The notes beneath the pieces are model-generated. The model worked only from the letters and a program-made list of their open reading frames with translations, had not been told where the DNA came from and did no database searches. Shown here one piece after another: positions 7,268 to 14,278 of a stretch of 19,229 bases of DNA; the stretch's first letter is position 1; each line of letters starts with the position of its first letter. The stretch is from Candidatus Susulua stagnicola (lineage in GTDB: Bacteria; Omnitrophota; Gorgyraeia; Duberdicusellales; 4484-171), in NCBI GenBank assembly GCA_030765735.1, contig JAVCBZ010000021.1, positions 1-19,229 of the forward strand, given 5' to 3'. A program made the position numbers and the translations under genes.

Positions 7268-7978
7268 ATGAAAAAGAAAGAGATTAGCAAAAGTAGTACT
7301 AAAAAGAAATCAATTAAGAAGACTGTTACAAAACCAAAGAGTTTAAGCTTACCAGTTCTAAATATTCAAGGTAAAGAAGTAGAACAAATTGAGTTAGAAA
7401 CAAAAGTTTTTGATGGTAAGATTTCTGAAGCCCTTCTTCATCAAGCAGTAGTAGCGTATTTAGCTAATCAAAGAAAGGGATTGGCTTCAACTAAAACTAG
7501 AGGTGAAGTTCAAGGTAGCACAGCAAAGCCTTGGCGGCAAAAAGGTACCGGACGAGCAAGAGTAGGTTCAATTCGTTCTCCTCTTTGGCGTGGGGGTGGA
7601 GTTACCTTTGGTCCTAAACCACGGTCTTATTATAAGGAGCTGCCGCATAAGATGAAAACTATGGCATTAAAGAGTGCACTTAATGCTAAATTACGAGATA
7701 AAGAAATCTTAATCCTTAGCGATATAAGTATTAGTTCACATAAAACTAAGGATTTTTCTAAAATTCTTAAAAGTTTGAAATTAGATGGAATAAAGATTCG
7801 ATTAATAGCTAGTAAAGTAGAAAATGATCTTAAACTAGCAACTCGCAATATAAAGAAAGTATTGTTAGCTAAAGCTAGTGATGTTCATACTAAAGAGGTT
7901 ATTGATTGTAAAAAATTAGTTTTAACTAAAGGTGCTTTAAGAGATATGGAAGAGAGGGTTAAAAAGTGTCTATCGTAA
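7268..7978 (+). CDS. rplD: 50S ribosomal protein L4 with lysine-rich N-terminal extension
   Basis: L4 binds 23S rRNA domain I and lines the exit tunnel; in E. coli it also represses the S10 operon. The 236-residue protein carries the tunnel loop TKTRGEVQGSTAKPWRQKG and TGRARVGS at about 75-101, then SPLWRGGGVTFGPKPRSY. About 27 residues precede the usual L4 start, with 11 lysines among the first 24. The extension is probably real: after the ATG at 7268 I find no in-frame ATG, GTG or TTG until about codon 72, too late for a functional L4. The 3' end overlaps rplW by 13 nt. Confidence 0.96.
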   Translation: MKKKEISKSSTKKKSIKKTVTKPKSLSLPVLNIQGKEVEQIELETKVFDGKISEALLHQAVVAYLANQRKGLASTKTRGEVQGSTAKPWRQKGTGRARVGSIRSPLWRGGGVTFGPKPRSYYKELPHKMKTMALKSALNAKLRDKEILILSDISISSHKTKDFSKILKSLKLDGIKIRLIASKVENDLKLATRNIKKVLLAKASDVHTKEVIDCKKLVLTKGALRDMEERVKKCLS

Positions 7979-8256
7979 AAAGCGTATATTCAATTATTAA
8001 GTCACCAATAGTTACAGAGAAGTCCGCTCGTGATTCTGCTCTCAGGAAGTATACTTTTAAAGTTGATAGAGATGCTAATAAAATAGAAATAAAACGGGCA
8101 ATAGAAAAAATATATAAGGTTAAAGTTGCGAGAACTTCAGCTATGATGGTTAAGGGCAAAACTAAAAGACTTAGATCTAATCAAGCAGGGAAGACTGTTG
8201 ATTGGAAGAAAGCTATTGTTACTTTAAGAGAGGGATTTGAAATTAAAATTACATAA
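7966..8256 (+). CDS. rplW: 50S ribosomal protein L23
   Basis: L23 sits at the tunnel exit and docks trigger factor and SRP. The 96-residue product starts at a GTG inside the end of rplD (13-nt overlap), 7 nt after GAGGG at 7954-7958. Family features are IIKSPIVTEKSA near the N terminus, KYTFKVDRDANKIEIKRAIEK in the centre, and KVARTSAMMVKGKTKR. The overlap suggests translational coupling with rplD. Length and sequence are ordinary. Confidence 0.96.
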   Translation: MSIVKSVYSIIKSPIVTEKSARDSALRKYTFKVDRDANKIEIKRAIEKIYKVKVARTSAMMVKGKTKRLRSNQAGKTVDWKKAIVTLREGFEIKIT

Positions 8257-8258
8257 AT

Positions 8259-9113
8259 ATGGGATTAAAAAAGTTTAGACCAATAACGCCTTCACAGAGA
8301 TTTAAGGTAATTTCTGATTTTGCTGAAATTACTAAAAGTCAACCTGAGAAGTCTCTAACTACTAGCTTAAAAAAGAGTGGTGGTAGAAATAATCGCGGTA
8401 GAATAACAGTCAGACGTAGAGGTGGAGGAAATAAGCGCAAATATCGGATTATAGATTTTAAAAGAAATAAATTTGATGTTCTTGGTGATGTAGCAGCTAT
8501 TGAGTATGATCCTAACCGTAGCGCTCGTATTGCTTTAATAAAGTATCCTGATTCTGAATTAAGATATATTATTTGGCCAGATAAGCTAAAAGTTGGCGAT
8601 AAAATAATAAGCGCAGCTGATTCCCAGGTAGATATAAAGCCTGGAAATTGCATGAAATTAAAACATATGCCTATGGGGACTGTAGTTCATAATATAGAGA
8701 TGAATCCAGATAAAGGTGGGATTTTAGCTAGAAGTGCAGGTAGTTCTGCTCAGCTTATGGCTAAAGAAAAAGGATATGCACAATTGCGTATGCCATCTAG
8801 TGAGATTCGTTTATTAAAAGAAGATTGTCGTGCCACTGTAGGGCAGATGGGCTTAATAGAGCATGCTTCGTTTAGGCATGGCAAAGCTGGCAAAATACGT
8901 TGGTTAGGTAGACGTCCTAAAGTAAGAGGCGTAGCTATGAATCCGATTGACCATCCTCATGGTGGTGGTGAAGGAAAAGCTGGACAAGGTAATCCTCATC
9001 CAGTTACTCCTTGGGGAAAACCTACCAAAGGTGCAAAAACTAGAAATCCTAGAAATAGGAGCAGTAAATATATTATTAAGAGAAGAGCTAAAAAAAGGAA
9101 ATCTAAAAGATGA
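8259..9113 (+). CDS. rplB: 50S ribosomal protein L2
   Basis: L2 is a primary 23S rRNA binder needed for subunit association and peptidyl-transferase function. The 284-residue protein has GRNNRGRITVRRRGGGNKR at 42-60, AGSSAQLMAKEKGYAQLRMPS at about 160-180 (split here by reading, continuous in the protein), and MNPIDHPHGGGEGK at 227-240 with the conserved histidine of the DHPHGG motif. It starts 2 nt after the rplW stop with no visible Shine-Dalgarno, so it probably depends on coupling to rplW translation. It overlaps rpsS by 4 nt. Confidence 0.98.
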   Translation: MGLKKFRPITPSQRFKVISDFAEITKSQPEKSLTTSLKKSGGRNNRGRITVRRRGGGNKRKYRIIDFKRNKFDVLGDVAAIEYDPNRSARIALIKYPDSELRYIIWPDKLKVGDKIISAADSQVDIKPGNCMKLKHMPMGTVVHNIEMNPDKGGILARSAGSSAQLMAKEKGYAQLRMPSSEIRLLKEDCRATVGQMGLIEHASFRHGKAGKIRWLGRRPKVRGVAMNPIDHPHGGGEGKAGQGNPHPVTPWGKPTKGAKTRNPRNRSSKYIIKRRAKKRKSKR

Positions 9114-9397
9114 GTCGTTCATTAAAAAAAGGTCCGTTTATTGATCCTAAGTTGTTAAAAAAAGCTCGTGCATCTAAAGGAGAGGGGAGTCGTAAAGCTA
9201 TAAAGACTTGGTCGCGTAGTTCAATGATTGATCCTGAGTTTGTAGGGCTTACATTTGCAGTTCATAATGGTAGAAAACATATTCCAGTTTTTGTAACTGA
9301 AGGGATGGTTGGTCATCGTTTGGGTGAATTTGTGCCAACTAGAATATTTAAACAACATGGTGGTATAAAAGCCAAGAAAGCAATACAGAAGAAATAA
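9110..9397 (+). CDS. rpsS: 30S ribosomal protein S19
   Basis: S19 is in the 30S head, paired with S13 near the A-site finger. The 95-residue product begins MSRSLKKGPFIDPKLLKK and ends with the conserved block HVTEG-like FVTEGMVGHRLGEFVPTR. It starts in an ATGA overlap with the end of rplB and is probably translated by re-initiation. Nothing is unusual. Confidence 0.97.
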   Translation: MSRSLKKGPFIDPKLLKKARASKGEGSRKAIKTWSRSSMIDPEFVGLTFAVHNGRKHIPVFVTEGMVGHRLGEFVPTRIFKQHGGIKAKKAIQKK

Positions 9398-9414
9398 GGT
9401 TAGAAGAGTTTATT

Positions 9415-9774
9415 ATGATAGCTAGAGCAGAAGCAAAATACGTTAGGATTTCTCCGACAAAGGTTCGACCAGTTATTGCCTTGATAAAAAATGGAAAGGC
9501 AATTGGAACAATGGCTAAGTTGGCATTAATTAATAAAAAAGGTGCTTATCATTTAAACAAAGTGTTAAAGTCAGCTGTGGCTAATGCTAAAGTTAAAGGG
9601 TATGACGAGAGTAGACTATTTATTCATAAAGTTGTAGCCAATCCTGGCCCAGTTTTAAAGAGGCATCGTGCAGCTTCTTTTGGTCGAGCAACAATGATTC
9701 GGAAGAGGACAGCACATATTTTAATAGAATTGGGAAGTTCAGAAAAATTAATTAAAGGAGTAAACAAGAAATAA
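9415..9774 (+). CDS. rplV: 50S ribosomal protein L22
   Basis: L22 binds all 23S rRNA domains, and its beta-hairpin lines the exit tunnel near the macrolide site. The 119-residue protein has the family start ARAEAKYVRISPTKVRPVI and the hairpin GPVLKRHRAASFGRATMIRK at about 83-102, followed by RTAHILIEL. The ATG at 9415 is preceded only by a weak purine-rich stretch. It lies 17 nt after rpsS and 4 nt before rpsC. Confidence 0.97.
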   Translation: MIARAEAKYVRISPTKVRPVIALIKNGKAIGTMAKLALINKKGAYHLNKVLKSAVANAKVKGYDESRLFIHKVVANPGPVLKRHRAASFGRATMIRKRTAHILIELGSSEKLIKGVNKK

Positions 9775-9778
9775 GCTT

Positions 9779-10447
9779 ATGGGACAAAAAGTTCACCCTT
9801 ACATATTAAGAATTGGATTTGGTAAAGATTGGCTTTCACGTTGGTTTACTCCTAAAAAGAGAGAATTTGCTGATTTTTTAGAAGAAGATGTAAAGATAAG
9901 AGAACATGTTAAGAGAAGTTATTCTAGAGGTTCAGTAGCTACGATAGTGGTAGAAAGAGTATCCTTAGGAATTGTAAAAATTAGAATAAGAACTTCAAGG
10001 CCTGGAGTTATTATCGGCAGACGTGGTCAAGATATTGAACGAGTAAAAGCAGAGTTGGGTAGAATGACCAAAAAAGAAATTATTATTGATGTAGAAGAAG
10101 TTACTGAACCGGCGTTAGAAGCACAATTAGTTGCTGAGATGATTGGCTTTCAACTTATTAGACGAGTACATTTTAGAAGGGCAATGAAAAAAGCTATACA
10201 GCAAACAGTTTCTGCTGGTGGAGAGGGAATAAAGATAAAATGTTCAGGTCGTTTAGGCGGAGTAGAAATTGCGCGTAAAGAGTCTTATAAACATGGTAAA
10301 GTACCTTTACAAACTTTTCGGGCTGATATAGATTATGGATTCTATATCGCTAGGACTACTTATGGAGCTATAGGAATCAAAGTATGGATTTATAAAGGCG
10401 AGAAGAGATTAGGACATTATTTAATTAAAGAGAATCAAAAGAATTAA
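9779..10447 (+). CDS. rpsC: 30S ribosomal protein S3
   Basis: S3 is at the mRNA entry channel of the 30S subunit and, with S4 and S5, has helicase activity on incoming mRNA. The 222-residue product starts MGQKVHPYILRIG, has the KH-domain GxxG loop in PGVIIGRRGQ at 75-84, and the C-terminal SGRLGGVEIARKESYKHG and ADIDYGFYIARTTYGAIG blocks. No strong Shine-Dalgarno lies at normal distance; the nearest AAGGAG (9755-9760) is 18 nt upstream, inside rplV, so coupling to rplV is likely. Confidence 0.97.
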   Translation: MGQKVHPYILRIGFGKDWLSRWFTPKKREFADFLEEDVKIREHVKRSYSRGSVATIVVERVSLGIVKIRIRTSRPGVIIGRRGQDIERVKAELGRMTKKEIIIDVEEVTEPALEAQLVAEMIGFQLIRRVHFRRAMKKAIQQTVSAGGEGIKIKCSGRLGGVEIARKESYKHGKVPLQTFRADIDYGFYIARTTYGAIGIKVWIYKGEKRLGHYLIKENQKN

Positions 10448-10449
10448 TT

Positions 10450-10860
10450 ATGCTTATACCTAAGAGAGTCAAATATAGAAAAACTCAACGTGGAAGACGC
10501 AAAGGTCTTGCTGTTGCTGGTTCCAAAGTTTCCTTTGGTGAGTATGGAATAAAAGCTTTAGGCCCAGCATGGCTTAAAAACACTCAGATTGAAACTGTAA
10601 GAATTATTCTTACTAGGCGTTTGAGAAGAGGTGGGAAGTTGTGGATAAGGGTTTTCCCTGATAAACCAGTAACAAAAAAACCTGCTGAGTGTCGTCAAGG
10701 TAAAGGTAAGGGCGAAGTCGAAAGTTGGGTAGCAGTCATAAGAAGAGGAAGAGTTTTATTTGAATTAGGAGGAATTCCTGAAGATTATGCTAGAGCATCG
10801 TTTCGTTCAGTTGCTTATAAATTACCCTTTAAGACTACATTTGTAACTAGAAAACGATAA
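10450..10860 (+). CDS. rplP: 50S ribosomal protein L16
   Basis: L16 contacts A-site tRNA and helps shape the peptidyl-transferase centre late in 50S assembly. The 136-residue product matches throughout: PKRVKYRKTQRGRRKG near the start, FGEYGIKALGPAWL at about 29-42, RRGGKLWIRVFPDKPVT, RQGKGKGEVESWVA and the C-terminal KLPFKTTFVTRK. It begins 2 nt after rpsC, and a 35-nt purine-rich spacer separates it from rpmC. Confidence 0.97.
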   Translation: MLIPKRVKYRKTQRGRRKGLAVAGSKVSFGEYGIKALGPAWLKNTQIETVRIILTRRLRRGGKLWIRVFPDKPVTKKPAECRQGKGKGEVESWVAVIRRGRVLFELGGIPEDYARASFRSVAYKLPFKTTFVTRKR

Positions 10861-10895
10861 ATATTAAAGATAAATAAGGAAGGATAAATAGAAAG

Positions 10896-11090
10896 ATGAA
10901 GATTGAAGAATTACAAGGGTTATCAAAACAAGAATTACAAGCTAAGTTAGACGATTTGAATAAACAGCTTATGGAATTACAATTTAAGCGTCGTAGTGGA
11001 GTGGAAAAACCGCATTTGTTTAAAGTGGTCAAAAAAGATATTGCTCGTATTTTTACGGTTTTGAATGAAAAAAAGGAGATTTCAGCGTAA
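10896..11090 (+). CDS. rpmC: 50S ribosomal protein L29
   Basis: L29 is a small helical protein near the tunnel exit beside L23. The 64-residue product has the usual two-helix pattern: MKIEELQGLSKQELQAKL, then LNKQLMELQFKRRSGVEKP, and a KVVKKDIARIFTVLNEK tail typical of the family (normally KxxRRxIARIKTVLNE). The spacer contains GGAAGGA at 10878-10884, a somewhat distant ribosome binding site. It lies between rplP and rpsQ as expected. Confidence 0.94.
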   Translation: MKIEELQGLSKQELQAKLDDLNKQLMELQFKRRSGVEKPHLFKVVKKDIARIFTVLNEKKEISA

Positions 11091-11115
11091 TCTCTGTTAA
11101 AACAAGGAGCCGATA

Positions 11116-11355
11116 GTGAAAAAAGGTAAAGTCGTAGAAGGCGTGGTTACTTCTGATAAGAGTGATAAAACTATTACTGTTTTAGTAAAGTTAAAATCTT
11201 CGCATCAGCTGTATAAAAGACCAGTAACAAAGCAAAAGAAATTTAAAGCTCATGATGTTAAAAATGAAGCTAAAAATGGTGACCGGGTGAAAATAATTGA
11301 ATGTCGACCTTTTTCTAAAGACAAGTGCTTTAGACTACTTGAGATTGTAAAATGA
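11116..11355 (+). CDS. rpsQ: 30S ribosomal protein S17
   Basis: S17 is a primary 16S rRNA binder with an OB fold. The 79-residue product starts at GTG, 6 nt after AAGGAG (11104-11109), and reads KGKVVEGVVTSDKSDKTITVLV, then KRPVTKQKKFKAHD and GDRVKIIECRPFSKDKCFRL, the typical S17 signature. It overlaps rplN in ATGA. No anomaly is seen. Confidence 0.96.
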   Translation: MKKGKVVEGVVTSDKSDKTITVLVKLKSSHQLYKRPVTKQKKFKAHDVKNEAKNGDRVKIIECRPFSKDKCFRLLEIVK

Positions 11356-11717
11356 TTTATACTAGAACCAGACTAGATGTAGCTGATAATAGTGGAGCAA
11401 AAACCATTGCTTTCATTAGTGTTATTGGTAAAAAAAATAAGGATCATGCTGACATTGGTGATGTTATTACTGCAAGTGTTAAAATTGCTACGCCTAATGC
11501 TGCAATAAAAAAAGGTGAAGTTGTTAGAGCGGTGGTGGTAAGAACACGTTATCCCATTAAGAGAAAGGATGGTTTAGCTATTAAATTTGATAAGAATGCT
11601 TGTGTAATAATTGATAAGCAAGGTAATCCTCGGGCAACAAGAGTTTTTGGTCCGGTAGCAAGAGAGCTTAGAGATAAATTTAGTAAGATATTATCTTTAG
11701 CTCCAGAGGTTATCTAG
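11352..11717 (+). CDS. rplN: 50S ribosomal protein L14
   Basis: L14 is at the subunit interface, contacting 16S helix 14 and L19. The 121-residue product begins MIYTRTRLDVADNSGAKTI and contains IGDVITASVKIATPNAAIKKGEV (read across 35-57), VVVRTRYPIKRKDG and the C-terminal NPRATRVFGPVARELRD. It begins in an ATGA overlap with rpsQ. It is followed by an unusual 94-nt repeat-bearing spacer, the second longest in the window. Confidence 0.97.
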   Translation: MIYTRTRLDVADNSGAKTIAFISVIGKKNKDHADIGDVITASVKIATPNAAIKKGEVVRAVVVRTRYPIKRKDGLAIKFDKNACVIIDKQGNPRATRVFGPVARELRDKFSKILSLAPEVI

Positions 11718-11722
11718 CTGTG

Positions 11723-11747
11723 AGTATATAGTACATAGTATATAGTA
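11723..11747 (+). repeat. AT-rich 11-nt direct repeat downstream of rplN
   Basis: AGTATATAGTA occurs at 11723-11733 and again at 11737-11747, separated by CAT, giving a 14-nt period. No coding explanation exists, as the repeat lies after the rplN stop. It could be a small slipped-strand repeat or part of a dispersed family; copy number elsewhere cannot be seen here. Confidence 0.7.
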
Positions 11748-11795
11748 TCGAGTTTTTTGATTAAAGAATTACACAATACTCATGGCTTGATACTG
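11743..11795 (+). other. Candidate stem-loop in the rplN-rplX spacer
   Basis: AGTATCGAG (11744-11752) pairs with CTTGATACT (11786-11794), 9 bp with one G-U, extendable by three wobble pairs to 11743-11754/11784-11795 around a 29-nt loop. A second possible pairing, TGAGTAT (11721-11727) with ATACTCA (11776-11782), would use the loop of the first, so the two are mutually exclusive or a pseudoknot. The rplX start lies 17 nt further on. Function is unknown and the fold was made by eye. Confidence 0.35.
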
Positions 11796-11811
11796 AAAAA
11801 AAGGAAAAAAG

Positions 11812-12126
11812 ATGGGTTTAGCAATTAAGAAAGGTGATAAAGTTATAGTTATCGCTGGCAAAGGTAAGGGTAAAACTGGAAAGATTTTAAGAATCAGCGC
11901 TAAAACTAAACGAGTTATAGTTGATAATGTAAATTTAGTAAAAAAACATGTTCGTCGTCGTTCTGAAAATGAAACTGGAGGAATAAAAGAAATTCCAGCA
12001 ACTATTAACATTTCTAATGTAGCATTATTTTGTGGTAGTTGTAATAAAGGTGTAAGATTCGGCGTGAAGATAGCCGACGATAAGAGTAAAACAAGGATTT
12101 GTAAAAAATGTCAGAAGCCAATTTAG
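11812..12126 (+). CDS. rplX: 50S ribosomal protein L24 with C-terminal zinc-ribbon cysteines
   Basis: L24 starts 50S assembly by binding 23S domain I. The 104-residue product carries the KOW motif KKGDKVIVIAGKGKGKTGKI at 6-25 and NLVKKHVRRR at 41-50. The C-terminal half holds two CxxC pairs (C74/C77 and C97/C100) consistent with a zinc ribbon, present in many but not all bacterial L24s. AAAAGGAAAAAAG upstream includes the ribosome binding site. The gene overlaps rplE by 19 nt. Confidence 0.96.
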   Translation: MGLAIKKGDKVIVIAGKGKGKTGKILRISAKTKRVIVDNVNLVKKHVRRRSENETGGIKEIPATINISNVALFCGSCNKGVRFGVKIADDKSKTRICKKCQKPI

Positions 12127-12677
12127 AGAAAAAATACGTACCGCGTTTGCTTACGATGTATAGAGAGGAAATTACTCCTCAATTAAAGGATAAGCTTAAA
12201 TGTAGCAATGATCTTGCTGTGCCTCGCTTGATAAAGATCGTTGTAAATATGGGTGTTGGGGCAGCTATTACTGATTCTAAGATTATCGAAAAAGCAGCTG
12301 AGGAATTAGGAATAATTACTGGTCAAAAAGCTAAGATATGTCGTTCTTGTAAGCCAATATCTAATTTTAAACTACGAGAAGGACAAGCTATCGGTTGTTG
12401 TGTGACTTTACGAAAAAATATGATGTATGAATTTTTAGATCGTTTTATTACAATAGCAAGTCCTAGAATCCGTGATTTTAGAGGTTTTCCTGTGAAGTCT
12501 TTTGATGGAAGAGGAAATTATACTTTTGGATTATCTGAACAGGGTATATTTCCCGAAATCAACCTTGATAGGGTAGGCAGAACACAGGGTATGAATATAT
12601 CTATTAATACTAGCTCAATTAATGACGAAGGAGCAAGAGAATTGCTTAAGTCATTTGGGTTTCCGTTTAGGAGGTAG
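12108..12677 (+). CDS. rplE: 50S ribosomal protein L5
   Basis: L5 binds 5S rRNA and contacts P-site tRNA and S13. The 189-residue product, about ten longer than E. coli L5 at the N terminus, reads PRLLTMYREEITPQL, then the signature VPRLIKIVVNMGVGAA at 38-53, AKICRSCKPISNFKLREGQ, and GNYTFGLSEQGIFPEI. The start is an ATG inside rplX, 10 nt after AAGGA (12093-12097); PRLL before the first helix is a common L5 start. The last codons contain the rpsN ribosome binding site. Confidence 0.97.
   Translation: MSEANLEKKYVPRLLTMYREEITPQLKDKLKCSNDLAVPRLIKIVVNMGVGAAITDSKIIEKAAEELGIITGQKAKICRSCKPISNFKLREGQAIGCCVTLRKNMMYEFLDRFITIASPRIRDFRGFPVKSFDGRGNYTFGLSEQGIFPEINLDRVGRTQGMNISINTSSINDEGARELLKSFGFPFRR
12669..12674 (+). 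promoter_or_regulatory. rpsN Shine-Dalgarno embedded in the end of rplE
   Basis: AGGAGG forms the last two Arg codons of rplE and sits 4 nt before the ATG at 12679. It decides the rpsN start: an upstream in-frame ATG at 12622 lies inside rplE and would add 19 non-S14 residues. Confidence 0.85.
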
Positions 12678-12678
12678 A

Positions 12679-12873
12679 ATGGCGACTACAGCTAAAATTG
12701 AAAAGTGGAAGAGGGAGAAGAAAAAAGTAAAATTTTCTACCCGATATAAAAACCGTTGTCGTCTTTGTGGCAGACCTAGGGCTTATATGCGTGATTTTGA
12801 ACTTTGTCGGATTTGTTTTCGACAACTTGCTTGGCAAGGTATGATTCCTGGGGTAAAAAAAGCTAGCTGGTAA
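12679..12873 (+). CDS. rpsN: 30S ribosomal protein S14, short zinc-binding type
   Basis: S14 completes the 30S head near S3 and S10. The 64-residue product is the short zinc form (often called rpsZ or type Z): C27, C30, C43 and C46 form two CxxC pairs in RYKNRCRLCGRPRAYMRDF and ELCRICFRQLAWQG, ending PGVKKASW. The roughly 100-residue cysteine-free form is absent here. The ATG at 12679 starts right after the rplE stop, behind an AGGAGG. A 49-nt spacer follows before rpsH. Confidence 0.96.
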   Translation: MATTAKIEKWKREKKKVKFSTRYKNRCRLCGRPRAYMRDFELCRICFRQLAWQGMIPGVKKASW

Positions 12874-12922
12874 GCTGGTTAATTTTAAGGTGAGTAAAAT
12901 AAAAAAGTGAGAAGGCAATAAA

Positions 12923-13318
12923 ATGAGTAGAACAGATTTAATTAGTGATACTTTTACAATAATAAGGAATGCTTTGAAAGTAAGTAAAGAGGATGCTAAT
13001 ATCCCCTATTCGAATTCTTTATTAAAAATTTGTGAAATTTTAAAAAAAGAAGGATACATAGAAAATTTTAAAGAAGTTGACTTAGAGAAATTTAAGGAAA
13101 TCAAAGTTTATTTGAAGTATGATGGCAGAAAGAGTATTATTGAAAAAATAAAAAAGATTTCTACCCCAGGAAGAAGAGTTTATACCAAAAGTAAGGATAT
13201 TCCAAGAGCTTTGAATGGTTATGGAATAACTATAGTTTCTACTTCTGGAGGAATGCTTACTGATAGAGAAGCTAAAGAGAAAGGCCTTGGTGGAGAAGTT
13301 ATTGGGATGGTTTGGTGA
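12923..13318 (+). CDS. rpsH: 30S ribosomal protein S8
   Basis: S8 binds helix 21 of 16S rRNA and, in E. coli, represses the spc operon. The 131-residue product starts MSRTDLISDTFTIIRNAL, has IPYSNSLLKICEILKKEGYI at about 27-46, and the C-terminal signature GYGITIVSTSGGMLTDREA followed by GGEVIGMVW. GAAGG at 12911-12915 is the ribosome binding site. Six nucleotides separate it from rplF. I did not recognise an S8 target hairpin near rplE. Confidence 0.97.
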   Translation: MSRTDLISDTFTIIRNALKVSKEDANIPYSNSLLKICEILKKEGYIENFKEVDLEKFKEIKVYLKYDGRKSIIEKIKKISTPGRRVYTKSKDIPRALNGYGITIVSTSGGMLTDREAKEKGLGGEVIGMVW

Positions 13319-13324
13319 TATAAG

Positions 13325-13864
13325 ATGTCAAGAGTAGGAAAACAAATATTAGAATTACCAAAAGATGTAAAAGTTGAGATAGAAGGTAACCTTTGTCTTG
13401 TTGAAGGTAAGGGTGGCAAGTTAGATCTTAATATTCCAGAAAACATTAAAGTAGAGATTAAGGATAACACTTTAACCGTTGCAAGAGTGAATGATTCCAA
13501 ACTGTCAAGAAGCCTTCATGGAACGATAAGAGTCTTAATTGGGAATATGGTAAAAGGTGTAACTGAAGGATTTAAAAAAGAGCTAGATATAATTGGTGTA
13601 GGGTATAAGACTCAGATGAAAGGTAAAAAACTTGCTTTAAATGTAGGATTTTCTCATCCTGTAGAACGGGATGTTCCTGAAGGCTTAAAAGTGTCAACTC
13701 CAACTGCAACTCATATTCTTATCGAAGGGATTGATAAACAAAAAGTTGGTGAATTTGCTGCAAAAATAAGAAAAATATATCCTCCTGAACCATACAAAGG
13801 TAAAGGTATAAGGTATTCAGGAGAAGAAGTACGTAAAAAGCTAGGAAAAGCCTTAGCAAAATAG
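13325..13864 (+). CDS. rplF: 50S ribosomal protein L6
   Basis: L6 lies by the sarcin-ricin loop and the factor-binding site. The 179-residue product shows the two-fold repeated L6 domain: MSRVGKQILELPKDVKVEI at the start, then SLHGTIRVLIGNMVKGVTEGF at about 60-80, GVGYKTQMKGKKLALNVGFSH, and the C-terminal signature EPYKGKGIRYSGEEVRKKLGK. No strong Shine-Dalgarno precedes it, consistent with coupling to rpsH 6 nt upstream. Confidence 0.97.
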   Translation: MSRVGKQILELPKDVKVEIEGNLCLVEGKGGKLDLNIPENIKVEIKDNTLTVARVNDSKLSRSLHGTIRVLIGNMVKGVTEGFKKELDIIGVGYKTQMKGKKLALNVGFSHPVERDVPEGLKVSTPTATHILIEGIDKQKVGEFAAKIRKIYPPEPYKGKGIRYSGEEVRKKLGKALAK

Positions 13865-13894
13865 AAAGTAGAGAATAAGCAACGAGGTAAATAA

Positions 13895-14278
13895 GTGAAA
13901 AAAATAGGAAGAAAAAGAAGACACAAAAGTATTGCTCGTAAAGTTAGAGGAGTAGAGAGTCGACCACGATTGGTGGTATTTAGGAGCAAAAAACACATCT
14001 ATGCTCAAGTGATTAATGATGCTGCCGGTAAGGTGATAACGGCTGTCTCGACTTTAAGTAAAGAATTTTCCGCCAAAGGCGGATCCGCCTCTGGCGGAAA
14101 GGAGAAGAAAATAAAAACTACAAACCAAGATGCAGCTAAGGAAGTTGGTAAAATTATTTCTGAGAAGGTTAAAAGCTTGGGAGTTGAAACTGTTAGCTTT
14201 GATCGTGGTGGTTATAAATACCATGGTAGAGTAAAAAAACTAGCTGAAGGAGCAAGAGAAGGAGGATTGAAACTTTGA
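13895..14278 (+). CDS. rplR: 50S ribosomal protein L18 carrying a palindrome-encoded insertion
   Basis: L18 binds 5S rRNA in the central protuberance. The GTG start lies 7 nt after GAGG (13884-13887). The 127-residue product has RPRLVVFRSKKHIYAQVI at 23-40 and the C-terminal signature VSFDRGGYKYHGRVKKLAEG then AREGGLKL. Residues about 59-69 (SAKGGSASGGK) are an extra glycine/serine-rich segment after STLSKEF, encoded exactly by a GC-rich palindrome. Without these 11 residues the protein would be 116 long, close to E. coli L18 (117), and would read smoothly from KEF into EKKIKTTNQDAAKEVG. The insertion keeps the frame, so L18 is probably functional. Confidence 0.96.
   Translation: MKKIGRKRRHKSIARKVRGVESRPRLVVFRSKKHIYAQVINDAAGKVITAVSTLSKEFSAKGGSASGGKEKKIKTTNQDAAKEVGKIISEKVKSLGVETVSFDRGGYKYHGRVKKLAEGAREGGLKL
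14067..14100 (+). repeat. 34-nt near-perfect palindrome inserted in rplR
   Basis: The element is two abutting 15-nt inverted repeats, TCCGCC-AAA-GGCGGA and TCCGCC-TCT-GGCGGA, with two more matching bases on each side. As a whole it is its own reverse complement except for one A-C mismatch pair. It can fold as one long hairpin centred between 14083 and 14084 or as two small hairpins. It has 21 G/C in 34 nt against very AT-rich surroundings. Its form suggests a dispersed palindromic element that tolerates insertion in coding sequence; only one copy is in this window. Confidence 0.85.

Noticed and set aside
10869..10896. GATAAATA occurring twice, 14 nt apart, in the rplP-rpmC spacer
   Set aside because: Short, purine/A-rich match in a spacer that also supplies the ribosome binding site; too weak to call a repeat.
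12622..12678. Longer S14 starting inside rplE
   Set aside because: The added residues are the rplE frame-shifted end; the AGGAGG immediately before 12679 and the family start MATTAK support the short form.
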